This document shows positions 8,440 to 9,024 of a stretch of DNA of 9,024 nt, piece by piece; the first letter of the stretch is position 1; each line of letters begins with the position of its first letter. The translations under genes were made by a program, and so were the position numbers. The stretch spans positions 1-9,024 of the forward strand of contig JAPUIL010000214.1 of NCBI GenBank assembly GCA_027297085.1. Direction: 5' to 3'. The stretch comes from Verrucomicrobiota bacterium (GTDB lineage Bacteria > Verrucomicrobiota > Verrucomicrobiia > Opitutales > UBA2995). The notes under the pieces were generated by a model, which was not told the DNA's origin, searched no databases, and worked only from the letters and a program-made list of their open reading frames with translations.

Positions 8440-8655
8440 GGAAGTCAGAATTGGGTCAAATCAAGTGATTGGCTGCGATGGAATCCTCCCAGGTAGGCGG
8501 ATTGTTGCTGAAGACGGGAGAAACTAGCAGGTTCAGTTTTTGTTTTAACAGTAATAATCGTCCGTTTGGAACTCTAAAATCTCGGTTTTCAATTGACCTA
8601 AATCTTTGATAGGACTGGTAATTAGGCTCTTTGAACTTGAATTTGAATACGAACT
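8440..8655. promoter_or_regulatory. Divergent intergenic region between rodA and rny
   Basis: These 216 bp separate two outward-pointing genes and must hold the promoters for both. I see TTGACC at 8593-8598 on the + strand as a possible -35 for rny, but no convincing -10 at 16-18 nt. No good sigma-70 pair is visible for rodA. No riboswitch, strong hairpin or operator-like palindrome is evident. Confidence 0.45.
8631..8654 (+). repeat. Tandem hexamers TTGAAC-TTGAAT-TTGAAT-ACGAAC before rny
   Basis: Three TTGAAY hexamers and a degenerate fourth copy (ACGAAC) run head to tail and end one base before the rny ATG. They fill the space where a Shine-Dalgarno would be expected and none is found. An in-frame TGA at 8644 shows the stretch is not part of the protein. 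Confidence 0.6.
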
Positions 8656-9024
8656 ATGGACCCGAACACATTACTTTTGGGTGTACTGGGTGTTGCTTTA
8701 GGATTTTTGGCAGTTTGGATTTGCGCCGTCCGTTATCGAGCGAAAGCGAAATCTGAGGCTGACGGCATCATTGAACTCGCACGCAAGGAGGCGTCGGTCG
8801 ATCGCAGACAGCAATTGGCTGAAGCTGAATTGGAAATTAAGAAACAGCGGCAAGACTTGGAGCAAGAAACGCTGCGGTTGAAAGCCGAATTATCGGATCG
8901 GCAAAAAGCGCTTGAGGATTTGGAAGTATCTACTCGGCAGACCAGTAGCGAAATAGAAGAAAGAAAGGATAAATTATCCAAACAGGAAGCCGCATTGGAG
9001 GAGCTGGAAACATCCCTGCAACAG
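8656..9024 (+). CDS. rny: Ribonuclease Y, N-terminal part (3'-partial)
   Basis: The frame from ATG 8656 stays open to the window edge (123 codons). Residues 5-25 form one hydrophobic helix (LLLGVLGVALGFLAV), followed by RYRAKAKSEADGIIELARKE and then about 90 residues of Glu/Lys/Gln/Leu-rich coiled coil with no helix breaker. A short N-terminal anchor followed directly by such a coiled coil, with the AKSEAD-IIE-ARKEA transition, is characteristic of RNase Y, the membrane-bound endoribonuclease that starts mRNA decay. The KH and HD domains that would prove it lie outside the window. The ATG is the first after an in-frame TGA at 8644. Other anchored coiled-coil proteins remain possible. It is divergent from rodA-rng. 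Confidence 0.8.
   Translation, partial: MDPNTLLLGVLGVALGFLAVWICAVRYRAKAKSEADGIIELARKEASVDRRQQLAEAELEIKKQRQDLEQETLRLKAELSDRQKALEDLEVSTRQTSSEIEERKDKLSKQEAALEELETSLQQ

Noticed and set aside
8733..8981. 82-codon Ser/Cys-rich - strand frame opposite the rny coiled coil
   Set aside because: Its Ser/Leu/Cys-rich composition is what the complement of a Glu/Lys/Gln coiled coil gives.

Overview
The window looks like a bacterial chromosome with two unrelated halves that converge on a strong transcription stop at about 5230-5312. The left half (2-5230, + strand) is the end of a tightly packed nucleotide-sugar operon of the kind found in O-antigen, capsule or exopolysaccharide loci. The right half is housekeeping: rodA and an RNase E/G gene on the - strand, and the start of the RNase Y gene on the + strand.

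Left half: (1) the 3' part of a class I SAM-dependent methyltransferase with a C-terminal sugar C-methyltransferase-like domain, whose 5' end lies outside the window; (2) a short-chain dehydrogenase resembling UDP-glucuronate decarboxylase; (3) UDP-glucose 6-dehydrogenase, overlapping gene 2 by one base (TAATG); (4) glucose-1-phosphate cytidylyltransferase, with a corrected GTG start at 3401 giving 257 aa; (5) an enlarged, divergent inositol-monophosphatase-family protein. Gaps are -1 to 30 nt and all genes point the same way, so one transcript is likely. Genes 3 and 2 together would turn UDP-glucose into UDP-glucuronate and then UDP-xylose. Gene 4 opens a CDP-glucose branch whose usual partner, CDP-glucose 4,6-dehydratase, is not in the window.

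Middle: a perfect 23-bp inverted repeat with a 7-nt loop begins at the last base of the operon's final stop codon. A second hairpin flanked by A and T runs follows and should terminate transcription from both sides.

Right half: rodA (SEDS peptidoglycan glycosyltransferase of the elongasome) is followed 94 nt later by rng (RNase E/G family, with the catalytic aspartates and Zn-link cysteines present). Both are on the - strand. A 216-bp divergent region separates rodA from a gene that runs off the window and whose N-terminus (one membrane helix, then a long charged coiled coil) is typical of RNase Y.

Organism: base composition is moderate, Shine-Dalgarno sequences are mostly weak or absent, and both an RNase E/G and an RNase Y are encoded side by side with rodA. 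This fits a Gram-negative, non-proteobacterial lineage. Verrucomicrobiota (Opitutae-like) is my best guess, from general familiarity rather than a search, and Bacteroidota or another PVC member cannot be excluded. I see no mobile element, CRISPR array, tRNA, rRNA or clearly new defence system. The most unusual items are the long palindrome, the enlarged IMPase-like protein beside rfbF, the altered active-site segment of the methyltransferase, and the hexamer repeats in front of rny.
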